DNA of 52,933 nt from Ruminococcus_G sp963594675 (GCA_963594675.1 CAVBGA010000041.1:1-52933), one strand, 5' to 3'. Counted from the first letter of the stretch, positions 1 to 8,718 are shown. The notes: generated by a model from the sequence alone, not told the origin. Translations and numbers: made by a program.

Positions 1-134
1 ATTAATAAACTCATAATTTACTATTATTAGAATTTAAGATATAATAAACTCCATAGTGCGAAGAATATAATAAGAAAAGTCAAGCCTGCTGCGAAGTGCA
101 TGGGTAGTGGGAGCGTAAGAGAGGAGATGACTTG

Positions 135-593
135 ATGGGAAAAAACAGACCGATTCATTTTGAAGATGTATCAAATGAGTATATGTATCGTGAATACCTC
201 ATGCATCGGAGGAACCTGCGCAATAGGTTGGTGGATCTGAAGATGGAAGAATATGTGATTCTCGAGGTTGTTTATCATAATACAGATAAGGGTGGCAAAA
301 TCTATTTGAGAGAGATTGCGGAATTGTTGAATCATCCCACCAGTAAGGTATCGCCTCTGGTGCAGGTGTTATCCGATAGTGGCTATCTGATCTGGACTCA
401 TGATGACAAGGGCGAGATGGGCACCTATGTTATTCTGACAGAAAGCGGAAGAGATCTGATTGTGAATAACGAGGGGAACATTAAGCAGAAATTAAAGACG
501 ACTGTGGATAAATTTGGACAGGATAAGATGAAAGAACTTCTTAAGTTGATGAAAGAATTTACGGAGACTCTGGCGGAGACAGAAGAGGAGTAA
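135..593 (+). CDS. MarR-like winged-helix transcriptional regulator
   Basis: 152-residue cytoplasmic DNA-binding protein. The middle part (about residues 50-105) reads as a winged helix-turn-helix: a helical segment with REIAELLNHPTSKVSPLVQ, followed by a wing-like hairpin (SGYLIWTHDDKGEMGTYV) and a long C-terminal helix usual for MarR dimerisation. An in-frame TTG lies directly before the ATG; I chose the ATG because GAGGAG at 121-126 is then 8 nt away. It stands alone and is closed by a strong hairpin terminator, so its target cannot be read from context. The family assignment comes from pattern only; the ligand is unknown. Confidence 0.75.
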   Translation: MGKNRPIHFEDVSNEYMYREYLMHRRNLRNRLVDLKMEEYVILEVVYHNTDKGGKIYLREIAELLNHPTSKVSPLVQVLSDSGYLIWTHDDKGEMGTYVILTESGRDLIVNNEGNIKQKLKTTVDKFGQDKMKELLKLMKEFTETLAETEEE

Positions 594-678
594 AGATATT
601 GTTGAGAGATGCTTGCTGTAAATTAGTGAGTGGCAAGAAAAGCAGAAATATAAAGTGAAAATAGAAGAGCGAAAAAGA

Positions 679-718
679 AGCCCTAGTTACCGTATGCGTC
701 CGGTAGCCAGGGCTTTTT
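679..718. terminator. Bidirectional intrinsic terminator
   Basis: A 14-bp near-perfect stem (679-692 with 701-714) and an 8-nt loop. T5 follows on the plus strand and a T-rich tract on the minus strand. It can end the regulator at 135-593 and, from the other side, enolase. Confidence 0.8.
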
Positions 719-877
719 GCGGCGGGAATGCATGGAGATGCATCCTCAATCAGGTAATCGATTCGAAAGGATTATATGATATCTCGTTATCGTGTAAGTA
801 TAAGGATTGGAGAAAAGCATGATTACCTGCTGTATATCATTGTATTTAAGGAAGATTTTAACAAGTTTTTAGGAATA

Positions 878-2173
878 TTATTTGCGGTTGAATGCCTCAA
901 CACCTGGGAATACAGCTGCCTCCCCAAGCTGTTCTTCGATACGGAGCAGCTGGTTGTATTTGGCAACACGCTCGCTTCTGCTGGGGGCACCTGTTTTAAT
1001 CTGGCGAGTGTTCAATGCTACAGCCAGATCAGCGATGGTGGTATCCTCAGTTTCACCAGAACGGTGAGAGGTAACTGCTGTATAACCAGCCTTGTGGGCC
1101 ATCTTGATGGCCTCAAGGGTTTCGGAAACAGAACCAATCTGGTTAAGTTTGATCAGGATGGAGTTACCACATTTATTGGCGATACCTTTGGCAAGGCGTT
1201 CTGTATTGGTAACAAAGAGGTCGTCTCCTACCAACTGAACTTTGTCGCCGATTTCGGCAGTCATCTTCTTCCAGCCTTCCCAGTCCTCTTCATCCAGACC
1301 GTCTTCGATGGAGTAGATAGGATATTTCTCAACCAATGTCTTCCAATGGGCAATCAGCTCATCGGATGTAAAATCTTTGCCGGATTTTGGCTGATGATAG
1401 AAGCCGATACCTTTTTCACTTTTCCACTCAGAGGAAGCAGCGTCCATAGCAAGAACAAAATCCTTACCAGGTTCATATCCGGCATCCTTAATTGCACTTA
1501 AAATGTGTTCGATGGTATCTTCATCGTCCTTCAGATTGGGAGCGAAACCACCTTCATCACCAACGGCTGTGGTATTGCCTTCTGCTTTCAGAATCTTCTG
1601 CAGTGAATGAAATACCTCAGCACACCAACGCAGTCCCTCTTTGAAACTTGGGGCACCGGCGGGCATGATCATAAATTCCTGGGTGTCGACACTGTTGGTA
1701 GCATGAGCGCCACCGTTTAAGATGTTCATCATAGGAAGAGGAAGAACATTGGCATTTACACCGCCAAGGAAACGATAGAGGGGAAGTCCCAGAGTATCTG
1801 CAGCTGCTTTACAGCTGGCGATTGATACGGCAAGGATGGCGTTGGCACCAAGATTGGACTTGGTTTTTGTGCCGTCTGCTTTAAGCATTGCAGCATCTAC
1901 AGCATAAATATCCTGGGGATCCATTCCCTTAAGTGCGGGGCTGATAATATTGTTAATGTTGTCAACGGCTTTGGTTACACCTTTGCCGCCATAGCGGGAT
2001 TTGTCGCCGTCACGAAGTTCCAGAGCCTCGAATACACCAGTAGAGGCACCGCTGGGAGCAGCAGCTCGGCCAACAGTTCCGTCTGTAAGATATACTTCAG
2101 CTTCTACGGTAGGGTTGCCACGTGAATCAACGATTTCTCGTCCTACAACTTTTTCAATTTCAAGATGTTTCAT
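878..2173 (-). CDS. eno: Enolase (phosphopyruvate hydratase)
   Basis: Converts 2-phosphoglycerate to phosphoenolpyruvate in glycolysis; cytoplasmic, Mg2+-dependent. The 431 residues match the usual length. All hallmarks are visible: the N-terminal REIVDSRGNPTVE, GGAHATNSVDTQEFMIMP, the metal-binding SIEDGLDEEDWEGW and LVGDDLFVTN, the catalytic-lysine segment ILIKLNQIGS, and SHRSGETEDTTIADLAVA. The ATG at 2173 follows an AGGAGG site (2185-2191) by about 10 nt. A consensus sigma-A promoter lies about 115 bp upstream. It is a single-gene unit, usual in clostridia when eno is separated from the other glycolytic genes. Confidence 0.98.
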   Translation of the reverse strand: MKHLEIEKVVGREIVDSRGNPTVEAEVYLTDGTVGRAAAPSGASTGVFEALELRDGDKSRYGGKGVTKAVDNINNIISPALKGMDPQDIYAVDAAMLKADGTKTKSNLGANAILAVSIASCKAAADTLGLPLYRFLGGVNANVLPLPMMNILNGGAHATNSVDTQEFMIMPAGAPSFKEGLRWCAEVFHSLQKILKAEGNTTAVGDEGGFAPNLKDDEDTIEHILSAIKDAGYEPGKDFVLAMDAASSEWKSEKGIGFYHQPKSGKDFTSDELIAHWKTLVEKYPIYSIEDGLDEEDWEGWKKMTAEIGDKVQLVGDDLFVTNTERLAKGIANKCGNSILIKLNQIGSVSETLEAIKMAHKAGYTAVTSHRSGETEDTTIADLAVALNTRQIKTGAPSRSERVAKYNQLLRIEEQLGEAAVFPGVEAFNRK

Positions 2174-2288
2174 GAGTATTGTTACCTCCTTAGGGCGTCA
2201 TTTCGAGAGAGCTTCCCCCGACAGGTGCCGGGAGAAGTAGGGAAATGATTTGTACGATTGTGATTAGCTTATACTAACCGACAGCCCT

Positions 2289-2317
2289 ATTATAAAGGGA
2301 AGTAGGGGAAATGGCAA
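2289..2317 (-). promoter_or_regulatory. Sigma-A promoter of eno
   Basis: Read on the minus strand: TTGCCA (2312-2317), a 17-bp spacer, then TATAAT (2289-2294). This is near consensus and points toward eno, leaving a leader of about 110 nt. Confidence 0.8.
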
Positions 2318-2327
2318 TACTTTTCCT

Positions 2328-2373
2328 AAAAAAGTTAGCTTAGTATTACTGTGGATAGCAATACTAAGCTAAG
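2328..2373 (-). terminator. Intrinsic terminator of the marR-yczE operon
   Basis: A perfect 13-bp inverted repeat (2335-2347 with 2360-2372) with a 12-nt loop, followed on the minus strand by C and T6. It sits just downstream of the YczE-like gene. Confidence 0.88.
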
Positions 2374-2380
2374 TAAGAGA

Positions 2381-3058
2381 TTACGCATTTTCTATTTGTT
2401 TCGTCATAACCTTATCTCGCAGCTCTCCGAAATAGCGGGTGATTAGTTTCAATTCCATACCTACAAGTACAGCGGCAAAGATTGTTCCGATGCCGACGCT
2501 GCCTAAGCGACCGATTAGGGCGATGCAGGTGATTAAGGAGATGACAACCATGCTAATGTCAAAGGCCAATTTGATGCTGGAAAATTTGATGCCACTGATT
2601 TTGGCAATGGAAAGCATGGCTCCTTCACCGGCTAAGGGAACGAAATCTGCCGGTACGTAAAAGAAGATGCCCAGTGCGATCAAAAAGGTGCTGACCAGCA
2701 TCATAAGAATGCGGATTCCTATGAAGGAGGGATCAGGGAAGAAGGCTACCAGAGAATTACAAAGGGTGGTAAAGGCACCAAAGATGATACCAATAGGTAC
2801 CTGCAGTAAATTTTTTATCTGGAAGGCCCGGCGCAGCAGAATGATCTGCAATAGCACAAGAGCAATATGAAAAAGAATGGTGGCACGACCCATTTCAATC
2901 CCCCAGACACAGGTTATGGTATAGGGGATGGAACTGACTGGCGAAACGCCCAGGTTGGATTTAACAGAAATAGCAATTCCCAGGGTCATGATCAGGAATC
3001 CGACCAGATAATAAATAACACGAACGGATAATATTTTTTCTTTTCTTTCTTTTTTCAT
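2381..3058 (-). CDS. YczE/YitT-like integral membrane protein
   Basis: 225-residue membrane protein with about five hydrophobic segments (roughly residues 12-30, 55-75, 80-100, 112-135 and 160-205). The N-terminal GIAISVKSNLGVSPVSSIPY and the central VPLAGEGAMLSIAKISGIKF are typical of the YczE/YyaS membrane family, whose substrate is not established. It lies 43 bp downstream of a MarR regulator on the same strand and shares its terminator, so the two very likely form an operon in which the regulator controls the membrane protein. The ATG at 3058 has an upstream AGGAGCAAGTATC site. Confidence 0.8.
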   Translation of the reverse strand: MKKERKEKILSVRVIYYLVGFLIMTLGIAISVKSNLGVSPVSSIPYTITCVWGIEMGRATILFHIALVLLQIILLRRAFQIKNLLQVPIGIIFGAFTTLCNSLVAFFPDPSFIGIRILMMLVSTFLIALGIFFYVPADFVPLAGEGAMLSIAKISGIKFSSIKLAFDISMVVISLITCIALIGRLGSVGIGTIFAAVLVGMELKLITRYFGELRDKVMTKQIENA

Positions 3059-3101
3059 GATACTTGCTCCTTTTTATAGATTCTTGTAACTGTTCAGCAT
3101 T

Positions 3102-3518
3102 TCATTCCAAATTTTTAATGATTTTTTGCATGACCCGGCTCCAGATTTCCAGATCCTCGGTGGGGATGTCCTGAATAAGTGTTTGGGTCAGTTCTTGCAT
3201 TTTACTTTCTAACTGGTCTCGATGCTTTTCCCCTTCCGGGGTGACGGTAAGCACTTTGAAACGGGCATCACCATCCCTGGCTTTTTTTATGATAAGTCCG
3301 TCATCCTCCATACTTTTTAAAAGTTGGGTGGCTGTGGGAGGCCTTAAACCAAATTCTTCTTCAATCATCTTCTGGTAAACTGCTTCTTCCTGATGCGTTA
3401 GAAGATAATGAAGAATTTTTTCCTTTGCGCCACTGAGTTTTTCCAGGGAGCTATGGCTGGCAAACCAGCGCCGCTGCTTGTTTGCAGCTACATTGATATA
3501 ACGGTATATGGATTCCAT
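3102..3518 (-). CDS. MarR-family transcriptional regulator
   Basis: 138 residues. A winged helix is visible from about residue 35 to 100: LHYLLTHQEEAVYQKMIEEEFGLRPPTATQLLKSMEDDGLI, then the KKARDGDARFKVLTVTPEGEK wing typical of MarR. An upstream in-frame TTG would add 11 residues. I chose the ATG at 3518 because GGAG lies 7 nt before it, and the MESIYRYINVAANKQRRWF start matches family N-termini. It probably represses itself and the YczE-like gene downstream; the inducer is unknown. It is divergent from the copper operon. Confidence 0.85.
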   Translation of the reverse strand: MESIYRYINVAANKQRRWFASHSSLEKLSGAKEKILHYLLTHQEEAVYQKMIEEEFGLRPPTATQLLKSMEDDGLIIKKARDGDARFKVLTVTPEGEKHRDQLESKMQELTQTLIQDIPTEDLEIWSRVMQKIIKNLE

Positions 3519-3619
3519 AACATTTCTCCAATTACTTAGTATCCTAAACAATTAATAATTATATGAGAAAAATGGGGATTTGGGAAGAAGAAACATTACG
3601 TTTCGTGGACAAATTTTCC

Positions 3620-3675
3620 TTGACAAATACCCCGACAGGGTATATGGTTGAGAAAATAATACCCGCAGGGGGTAT
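3620..3675 (+). promoter_or_regulatory. Copper-operon promoter with two CsoR-type operators
   Basis: The -35 is TTGACA (3620-3625), then a 17-bp spacer and the -10 TATGGT (3643-3648). Two 17-bp palindromes with identical half sites, ATACCC-N5-GGGTAT, lie at 3627-3643 (filling the spacer) and 3659-3675 (about +5 to +20). Their centres are 32 bp apart, about three helical turns. The pattern is that of CsoR operators such as the one before Bacillus copZA. Binding by CsoR is inferred. Confidence 0.85.
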
Positions 3676-3694
3676 TTTAGAAAGGAAGTGCCTT

Positions 3695-4048
3695 GTGGAA
3701 GATAGAGAATTATTGAAGGGGGAAATGGAGGCATCAGAAGAATGTCCAGCTTGCCATTGTTGTGGTGTTCATGATCATAAAGACAGGGATCCTGAGGAAA
3801 AAAAGAAGCTGATGAATCGTTTGAAAAGAATTGAAGGGCAGATTCGTGGAATCGAGGGCATGTTGGAAAATAATGCCTATTGTCCAGATATTCTGATTCA
3901 GGTATCGGCAGTGAATTCTGCCCTTAACAGTTTCAATAAGGAGCTTCTGGCTCAGCATATCAAAAGCTGTGTGGTGGAGGATGTGCGAGAGGGCTGTGAT
4001 GATACCATTGATGAGTTGGTCAAGGTAATTCAGCGAATTATGAAATGA
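3695..4048 (+). CDS. csoR: CsoR-family copper-sensing repressor
   Basis: Four-helix repressor that leaves its operator when it binds Cu(I). The core KKKLMNRLKRIEGQIRGIEG is diagnostic. The Cu(I) ligand set is present as Cys63, His88 and Cys92 (HIKSC, the H-x3-C motif). An open frame reaches back to 3563, but that start would lie upstream of the promoter. I chose GTG 3695, which follows AAGGAAG by about 6 nt and gives 117 residues; ATG 3725 is the alternative. Residues 17-29 are rich in Cys and His (CPACHCCGVHDH), a common N-terminal extension in clostridial CsoR that could add a metal site. It is followed 48 bp later by the copper ATPase. Confidence 0.9.
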   Translation: MEDRELLKGEMEASEECPACHCCGVHDHKDRDPEEKKKLMNRLKRIEGQIRGIEGMLENNAYCPDILIQVSAVNSALNSFNKELLAQHIKSCVVEDVREGCDDTIDELVKVIQRIMK

Positions 4049-4096
4049 TTTCGATATGTTCGGAGATAGAAAGAACATATGGGATAGGAGGAGATT

Positions 4097-6691
4097 ATGG
4101 AACAGTATAATGTGACCGGAATGAGCTGTGCCGCCTGCCAGGCCCGGGTGGAGAAGGCAGTAAGCAAGGTTCCAGGGGTAAGCAGCGTGGCGGTAAGCTT
4201 GTTGACAAATTCTATGGGGGTGGAAGGAAGTGCAGCCCCTGGGGATGTAATTAAAGCCGTAACAGATGCTGGCTATGGAGCATCTTTAAGAGCTGGGACA
4301 AAGGAAGCGAAAAAAAGTAGTGCGTCTCTGCGCTTAAAGGAACAAGAGGAGGCCTTGGAGGATCATGAGACCCCTAAAATGGTGCGAAGATTGATTAGTT
4401 CGGCGGTATTTCTTCTGATCCTTATGTATTTTTCTATGGGGTATATGATGTGGGGCTGGCCAGCTCCGAAGCTTTTTGACAATATGGTTGCTTTAGGACT
4501 GTTGGAAATGCTTCTGGCCATTGTGGTGCTTTTTATTAACCGCAAGTTTTTTGTAAGCGGTTTTGGGGCCCTGCTTCATGGCGGTTCTAATATGGATACC
4601 CTAGTGGCATTGGGAACCACCGCAGCATTTTCCTATTCTCTGGTATCTCTTTTCTTTATGGTTTGGTACCAGGGCTTGGGGGATAACGCTCAAGTTAGCT
4701 ATTTTGCCATGCATCATCTCTATTTTGAGTCGGCAGCTATGATTCCTACCTTGATTACAGTGGGGAAAATGCTGGAAGCCATGTCAAAAGGAAGAACCAC
4801 AGATGCATTAAAGAGTCTGATGAGGCTGGCACCAAAAGAAGCCAGGATCCTGAGGGACAATGTAGAAGTGACCGTGGCTATTGATGAGGTAGAGATCGGA
4901 GACGTATTTCTGGTAAGACCGGGGGAAAATATTCCAGTAGATGGAGTAATTCTTGAAGGTTCTACGGCGGTCAATGAGGCAGCCCTTACCGGCGAGTCCA
5001 TTCCGGTGGATAAAGAAGTGGGAGATCCCATATCTGCAGCTACTATGAATCAGTCAGGTTTTGTCAAATGCCGGGCTACAAGAGTTGGTGAGGATACAAC
5101 GCTTTCTCAGATTATTCAAATGGTTTCTGATGCGGCAGCTACAAAGGCACCCCTAGCCAGAATCGCTGATAAGGTGGCCTCTGTCTTTGTGCCAGCAGTG
5201 ATTGCCATTGCTTGTGTAACTGTAGTAGTGTGGATTTTACTTGGGAAAAATATAGGTTGGTCCTTTGCTCGGGGCATTTCTGTCTTGGTAATTTCCTGCC
5301 CCTGTGCATTGGGACTTGCGACACCTGTGGCGATTATGGTTGGAAATGGTAAGGGTGCGCAAAATGGTATTCTTTACAAAACCGCAGCGGCTTTGGAAGG
5401 CATTGGTCGAACAAAAGTAGTGGCTTTGGATAAGACAGGGACCATTACTTCCGGCCAGCCAGAGGTAACAGATCTTATAGCTGGTGAAGGGATTGCTCAG
5501 TCGGAGCTTTTGACGATGGCGTATTCTTTGGAACAGAGATCCGAGCATCCCCTGGCAAGAGCCATCGTTACTTATGGACAGGAACAGGTACTTGCAGCGG
5601 AAAGCGTAGAAGAGTTTCAGGCCCTTCCTGGTAATGGCTTAAGTGCCAGACAAAAGGGGCAAGAACTTTTTGCCGGCAATGCCAAATTTATTTCCAGCAA
5701 GGCGACACTTACGCCATCTATGCAGGAAAAGGCGGAAACCCTGGCTTCCCAGGGGAAAACACCTCTTTTCTTTGCAAAAGCCGGAAAAGTATTGGGAATT
5801 ATTGCAGTTGCTGATACCATTAAATCAGATTCGGCTTCGGCAATTCAAAAACTTAAAAATATGGGCATCAAAGTCGTTATGCTGACAGGAGACAACGAGA
5901 GAACCGCCAAGGCTATTGGAAAACAGGCAGGGGTGGATCAGGTAATCGCCAGTGTTCTTCCGGATGGAAAAGAGGCTGTGATTCGGGATTTGCAAAAAGA
6001 TGGCAAGGCAGTTACCATGGTAGGTGATGGAATCAATGATGCACCGGCTTTGACAAGAGCTGATGTGGGAGTGGCCATCGGCGCAGGTGCCGATGTGGCC
6101 ATTGATGCGGCGGATGTGGTTCTGGTGAAATCCCGTCTGTCAGATGTGGCAGCAGCCGTTCGACTTGGACGGGCGACCATCCGCAATATTCACCAGAATC
6201 TTTTCTGGGCTTTCTTCTATAATATTCTTTGCATTCCCCTGGCTATGGGGATTTACGGATTTGCTATGAAGCCCATGTATGGGGCAGCGGCCATGGCATG
6301 CTCTAGTTTCTTTGTATGCATGAACGCCCTGCGCTTAAATCTGGTGAAGCTTGGCAATGAAGACAATAAAGACAATAAAGGTAATGAAGATGACCTGCAA
6401 AATGCAAAGAAAGAAAGTCTTGAAGATGCTATAATAGAAAAAAGTGATGATCATGAAATGAAAGAAGAGAAAGGAGTCATTATGACAAAAACAGCAAGTA
6501 TTAAGGGTATGATGTGTGGCCATTGTGAAGCAACAGTAAAAAAAGCCTTGGAAGCAATCGACGGAATCGAGAAGGTTACTCCGGATCATGAAGGGGATAA
6601 AGCAGTGATTGAGATGTCCAAAGATGTTGCAGATGAGGAAATCAAAAAAGTAGTGGAAGATAAGGGCTACGAATTTATTTCTATTTCATAA
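4097..6691 (+). CDS. copA: Copper-exporting P1B ATPase CopA with C-terminal CopZ-like domain
   Basis: 864-residue membrane ATPase that exports Cu(I). In order: N-terminal heavy-metal domain (GMSCAAC, Cys11/Cys14); eight membrane helices; actuator loop TGES (298-301); the CPC ion motif (401-403) in the sixth helix; phosphorylation site DKTGT (Asp445); the SEHPLARA nucleotide site; the GDGINDAP hinge. The last helices carry YN and the M-x2-SS pattern expected for Cu(I) pumps. A 45-residue polar linker with short DNK repeats then joins a second heavy-metal domain (796-864, GMMCGHC, Cys807/Cys810) as long as a free CopZ chaperone. The linker contains a ribosome site and an in-frame ATG at 6482 that could also give free CopZ. 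It forms an operon with csoR. Confidence 0.95.
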   Translation: MEQYNVTGMSCAACQARVEKAVSKVPGVSSVAVSLLTNSMGVEGSAAPGDVIKAVTDAGYGASLRAGTKEAKKSSASLRLKEQEEALEDHETPKMVRRLISSAVFLLILMYFSMGYMMWGWPAPKLFDNMVALGLLEMLLAIVVLFINRKFFVSGFGALLHGGSNMDTLVALGTTAAFSYSLVSLFFMVWYQGLGDNAQVSYFAMHHLYFESAAMIPTLITVGKMLEAMSKGRTTDALKSLMRLAPKEARILRDNVEVTVAIDEVEIGDVFLVRPGENIPVDGVILEGSTAVNEAALTGESIPVDKEVGDPISAATMNQSGFVKCRATRVGEDTTLSQIIQMVSDAAATKAPLARIADKVASVFVPAVIAIACVTVVVWILLGKNIGWSFARGISVLVISCPCALGLATPVAIMVGNGKGAQNGILYKTAAALEGIGRTKVVALDKTGTITSGQPEVTDLIAGEGIAQSELLTMAYSLEQRSEHPLARAIVTYGQEQVLAAESVEEFQALPGNGLSARQKGQELFAGNAKFISSKATLTPSMQEKAETLASQGKTPLFFAKAGKVLGIIAVADTIKSDSASAIQKLKNMGIKVVMLTGDNERTAKAIGKQAGVDQVIASVLPDGKEAVIRDLQKDGKAVTMVGDGINDAPALTRADVGVAIGAGADVAIDAADVVLVKSRLSDVAAAVRLGRATIRNIHQNLFWAFFYNILCIPLAMGIYGFAMKPMYGAAAMACSSFFVCMNALRLNLVKLGNEDNKDNKGNEDDLQNAKKESLEDAIIEKSDDHEMKEEKGVIMTKTASIKGMMCGHCEATVKKALEAIDGIEKVTPDHEGDKAVIEMSKDVADEEIKKVVEDKGYEFISIS
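6470..6484 (+). promoter_or_regulatory. Internal ribosome site and start for a free CopZ-like chaperone
   Basis: AAAGGAG followed 5 nt later by ATG (6482-6484), in frame inside copA. It precedes a 69-codon heavy-metal domain, the normal length of CopZ. This is good evidence that a separate copZ start once existed or still works; use of the site is inferred. Confidence 0.55.
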
Positions 6692-6805
6692 ATGAGAAAC
6701 TTTATCGAATTTTAACGAATTTTTTATAATTAGAAAAAAGTTTTTGGGGATATTTCTTCTTGTTTTTTGGAAATTAGAAGTATAGAATGAATGGCATAAA
6801 GCAAG

Positions 6806-6841
6806 GGCGCTGAAACAAAAGTTTCGGCGCCTTTTCTTTTT
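6806..6841 (+). terminator. Intrinsic terminator of csoR-copA
   Basis: An 11-bp stem (6806-6816 with 6821-6831) with an AAAA loop, followed by TTTTCTTTTT. Confidence 0.9.
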
Positions 6842-6919
6842 CCCTTAAAAAAATAATGGAAAAGGGGAGCGCGAAGCATCCGGAGGCGGAGCGTACTACA
6901 AACGGAGGAGGAATATGGT

Positions 6920-8677
6920 ATGACAGCTAATGAAATTACCAGTATTGTAAATGACAATCTCTTTGGTGTCTGGTTCTTGATCGGTGCCGCTTTAGTATTC
7001 TGGATGCAGGCCGGTTTTGCCATGGTTGAGACAGGTTTTACCAGGGCAAAGAACGCAGGTAACATTATTATGAAAAATCTGATGGACTTCTGTATCGGTA
7101 CAGTAATGTTCATCCTCATAGGCTTTGGCCTTTTGCTTGGTGAGGATATGGTAGGTCTGATTGGAAAACCGGGCTTTGATATTTTCACATCTTATGCAAA
7201 TTTTGATTTTTCAAACTTTGTATTTAACCTTGTATTCTGTGCTACTACCGCAACTATTGTTTCCGGTGCTATGGCAGAGCGTACAAAATTTCTTTCTTAT
7301 TGTATCTATTCAGCAGTTATCTCCGCTTTGATCTATCCCATCGAGGCACATTGGATCTGGGGCGGTGGCTGGCTGTCACAGTTAGGCTTCCATGATTTCG
7401 CAGGTTCCTGTGCAATCCACATGGTTGGTGGTATCTCCGCTCTTGTAGGAGCAGCGATTCTTGGACCCCGTATTGGTAAATTTACAAAAGATAAAGCAGG
7501 CAAGATTGTTAAGGTAAACGCTTTCCCAGGACATAACCTTCCCATTGGTGCACTTGGTGTATTCATTCTTTGGTTAGGTTGGTATGGATTTAACGGTGCT
7601 GCCGCAACAAGCCTTGAGCAGTTAGGTTCTATTTTCCTGACAACGACCATTGCTCCAGCTTTGGCAACAGTAACCTGTATGATCTTTACATGGCTGAAAT
7701 ATGGTAGCCCTGATGTATCTATGTGTTTGAATGCTTCTCTGGCTGGTCTTGTTGCTATCACAGCAGGTTGTGATGTAACAGATGCCTTAGGTGCAATCGT
7801 TATCGGTATTGTAGCAGGTCTTCTGGTTTGCTTTGGTGTATGGCTTCTTGACTATGTACTTCATGTAGATGACCCGGTTGGTGCTGTAGCAGTTCATATG
7901 ATGAACGGTATCTGGGGAACTATCGCAGTTGGTCTTTTCGCTACCACATCTGCTCCAGGAAATGATGATTTTACAGGCCTTTTCTATGGCGGTGGATTTA
8001 AACTTCTTGGCATTCAGCTGGTAGGATTTGCATCCGTAGCTGCTTGGACCTTGGTTACGATTACCATTACCTTCCTGGTAATCAAAGCGACAGTTGGTAT
8101 CCGTGTAAGTGAGGAAGAAGAGATTGTTGGTCTGGATGTGAAAGAGCATGGTCTTACTTCTGCTTATGCAGGCTTCAGTATCCTGAACCTGGATGCAACC
8201 ATGGATGCAAATGAAATGACAGCTCTCGGTGTTGGCGAATATGAGAATGCCAGCGAGGCACAGATCAATGCGGCTGTTAAGGTAACAAAAGAGGCACCCC
8301 TTCCTGCAGAAATGGATTCCTCCATGCGTAAGGTGGTTATCATCTGTAAGATGGCTAAATTCGATGCTCTGAAACGCGCTATGAATGAAATCGGTGTAAC
8401 CGGTATGACCATGACCCAGGTAATGGGCTCCGGTATCCAGAGAGGATCAACAGGAAGATATCGTGGTGGTGTTGTAGACAGCACTTTGATTCCTAAGATT
8501 AAAGTTGAGATCATTATCTCCAAACGTATCAGTGAGGATGATTTGATTGCTGCGGCTAAGAAAGTTCTTTACACAGGTCACATCGGTGATGGTAAGATCT
8601 TTGTTTACAATGTACTCCGTGTTGTTAAGGTAAGAACCGGTGAGGAAAACTTTGACGCATTGGCAGACGTTGAGTAA
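6920..8677 (+). CDS. amt: Ammonium transporter fused to a PII signal protein
   Basis: 585 residues in two parts. Residues 1-405 are an Amt channel with about eleven membrane helices. The histidines of the conducting pore are seen in AIHMVGGISALVG and AVHMMNGIWGT, and the ammonium-site region in EAHWIWGGGWL. After a linker, residues 468-585 are a complete PII/GlnB-type domain: RKVVIICKMAKFDALKRAM, a T-loop with TGRYRG, the B-loop TGHIGDGKIFV and the C-loop VRTGEE. The tyrosine uridylylated in enteric GlnB has no equivalent in the T-loop. The PII part probably gates the channel in cis in response to ATP/ADP and 2-oxoglutarate. The start follows GGAGGAGG by 8 nt. No separate glnB or glnK adjoins it. 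Confidence 0.95.
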   Translation: MTANEITSIVNDNLFGVWFLIGAALVFWMQAGFAMVETGFTRAKNAGNIIMKNLMDFCIGTVMFILIGFGLLLGEDMVGLIGKPGFDIFTSYANFDFSNFVFNLVFCATTATIVSGAMAERTKFLSYCIYSAVISALIYPIEAHWIWGGGWLSQLGFHDFAGSCAIHMVGGISALVGAAILGPRIGKFTKDKAGKIVKVNAFPGHNLPIGALGVFILWLGWYGFNGAAATSLEQLGSIFLTTTIAPALATVTCMIFTWLKYGSPDVSMCLNASLAGLVAITAGCDVTDALGAIVIGIVAGLLVCFGVWLLDYVLHVDDPVGAVAVHMMNGIWGTIAVGLFATTSAPGNDDFTGLFYGGGFKLLGIQLVGFASVAAWTLVTITITFLVIKATVGIRVSEEEEIVGLDVKEHGLTSAYAGFSILNLDATMDANEMTALGVGEYENASEAQINAAVKVTKEAPLPAEMDSSMRKVVIICKMAKFDALKRAMNEIGVTGMTMTQVMGSGIQRGSTGRYRGGVVDSTLIPKIKVEIIISKRISEDDLIAAAKKVLYTGHIGDGKIFVYNVLRVVKVRTGEENFDALADVE

Positions 8678-8718
8678 TTAATATAGGAAGAAACTCCCTT
8701 TAAAATAAGTTAAGTAGA

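Noticed and set aside
776..1501. 241-codon plus-strand open frame opposite enolase
   Set aside because: It lies entirely antisense to a perfect enolase gene over most of its length, has no ribosome site, and reads as low-sense protein text.
3563..3694. Longer N-terminus for CsoR starting at 3563
   Set aside because: That start would lie upstream of the -35 box and both operators, so it could not be on the transcript. GTG 3695 has its own ribosome site.
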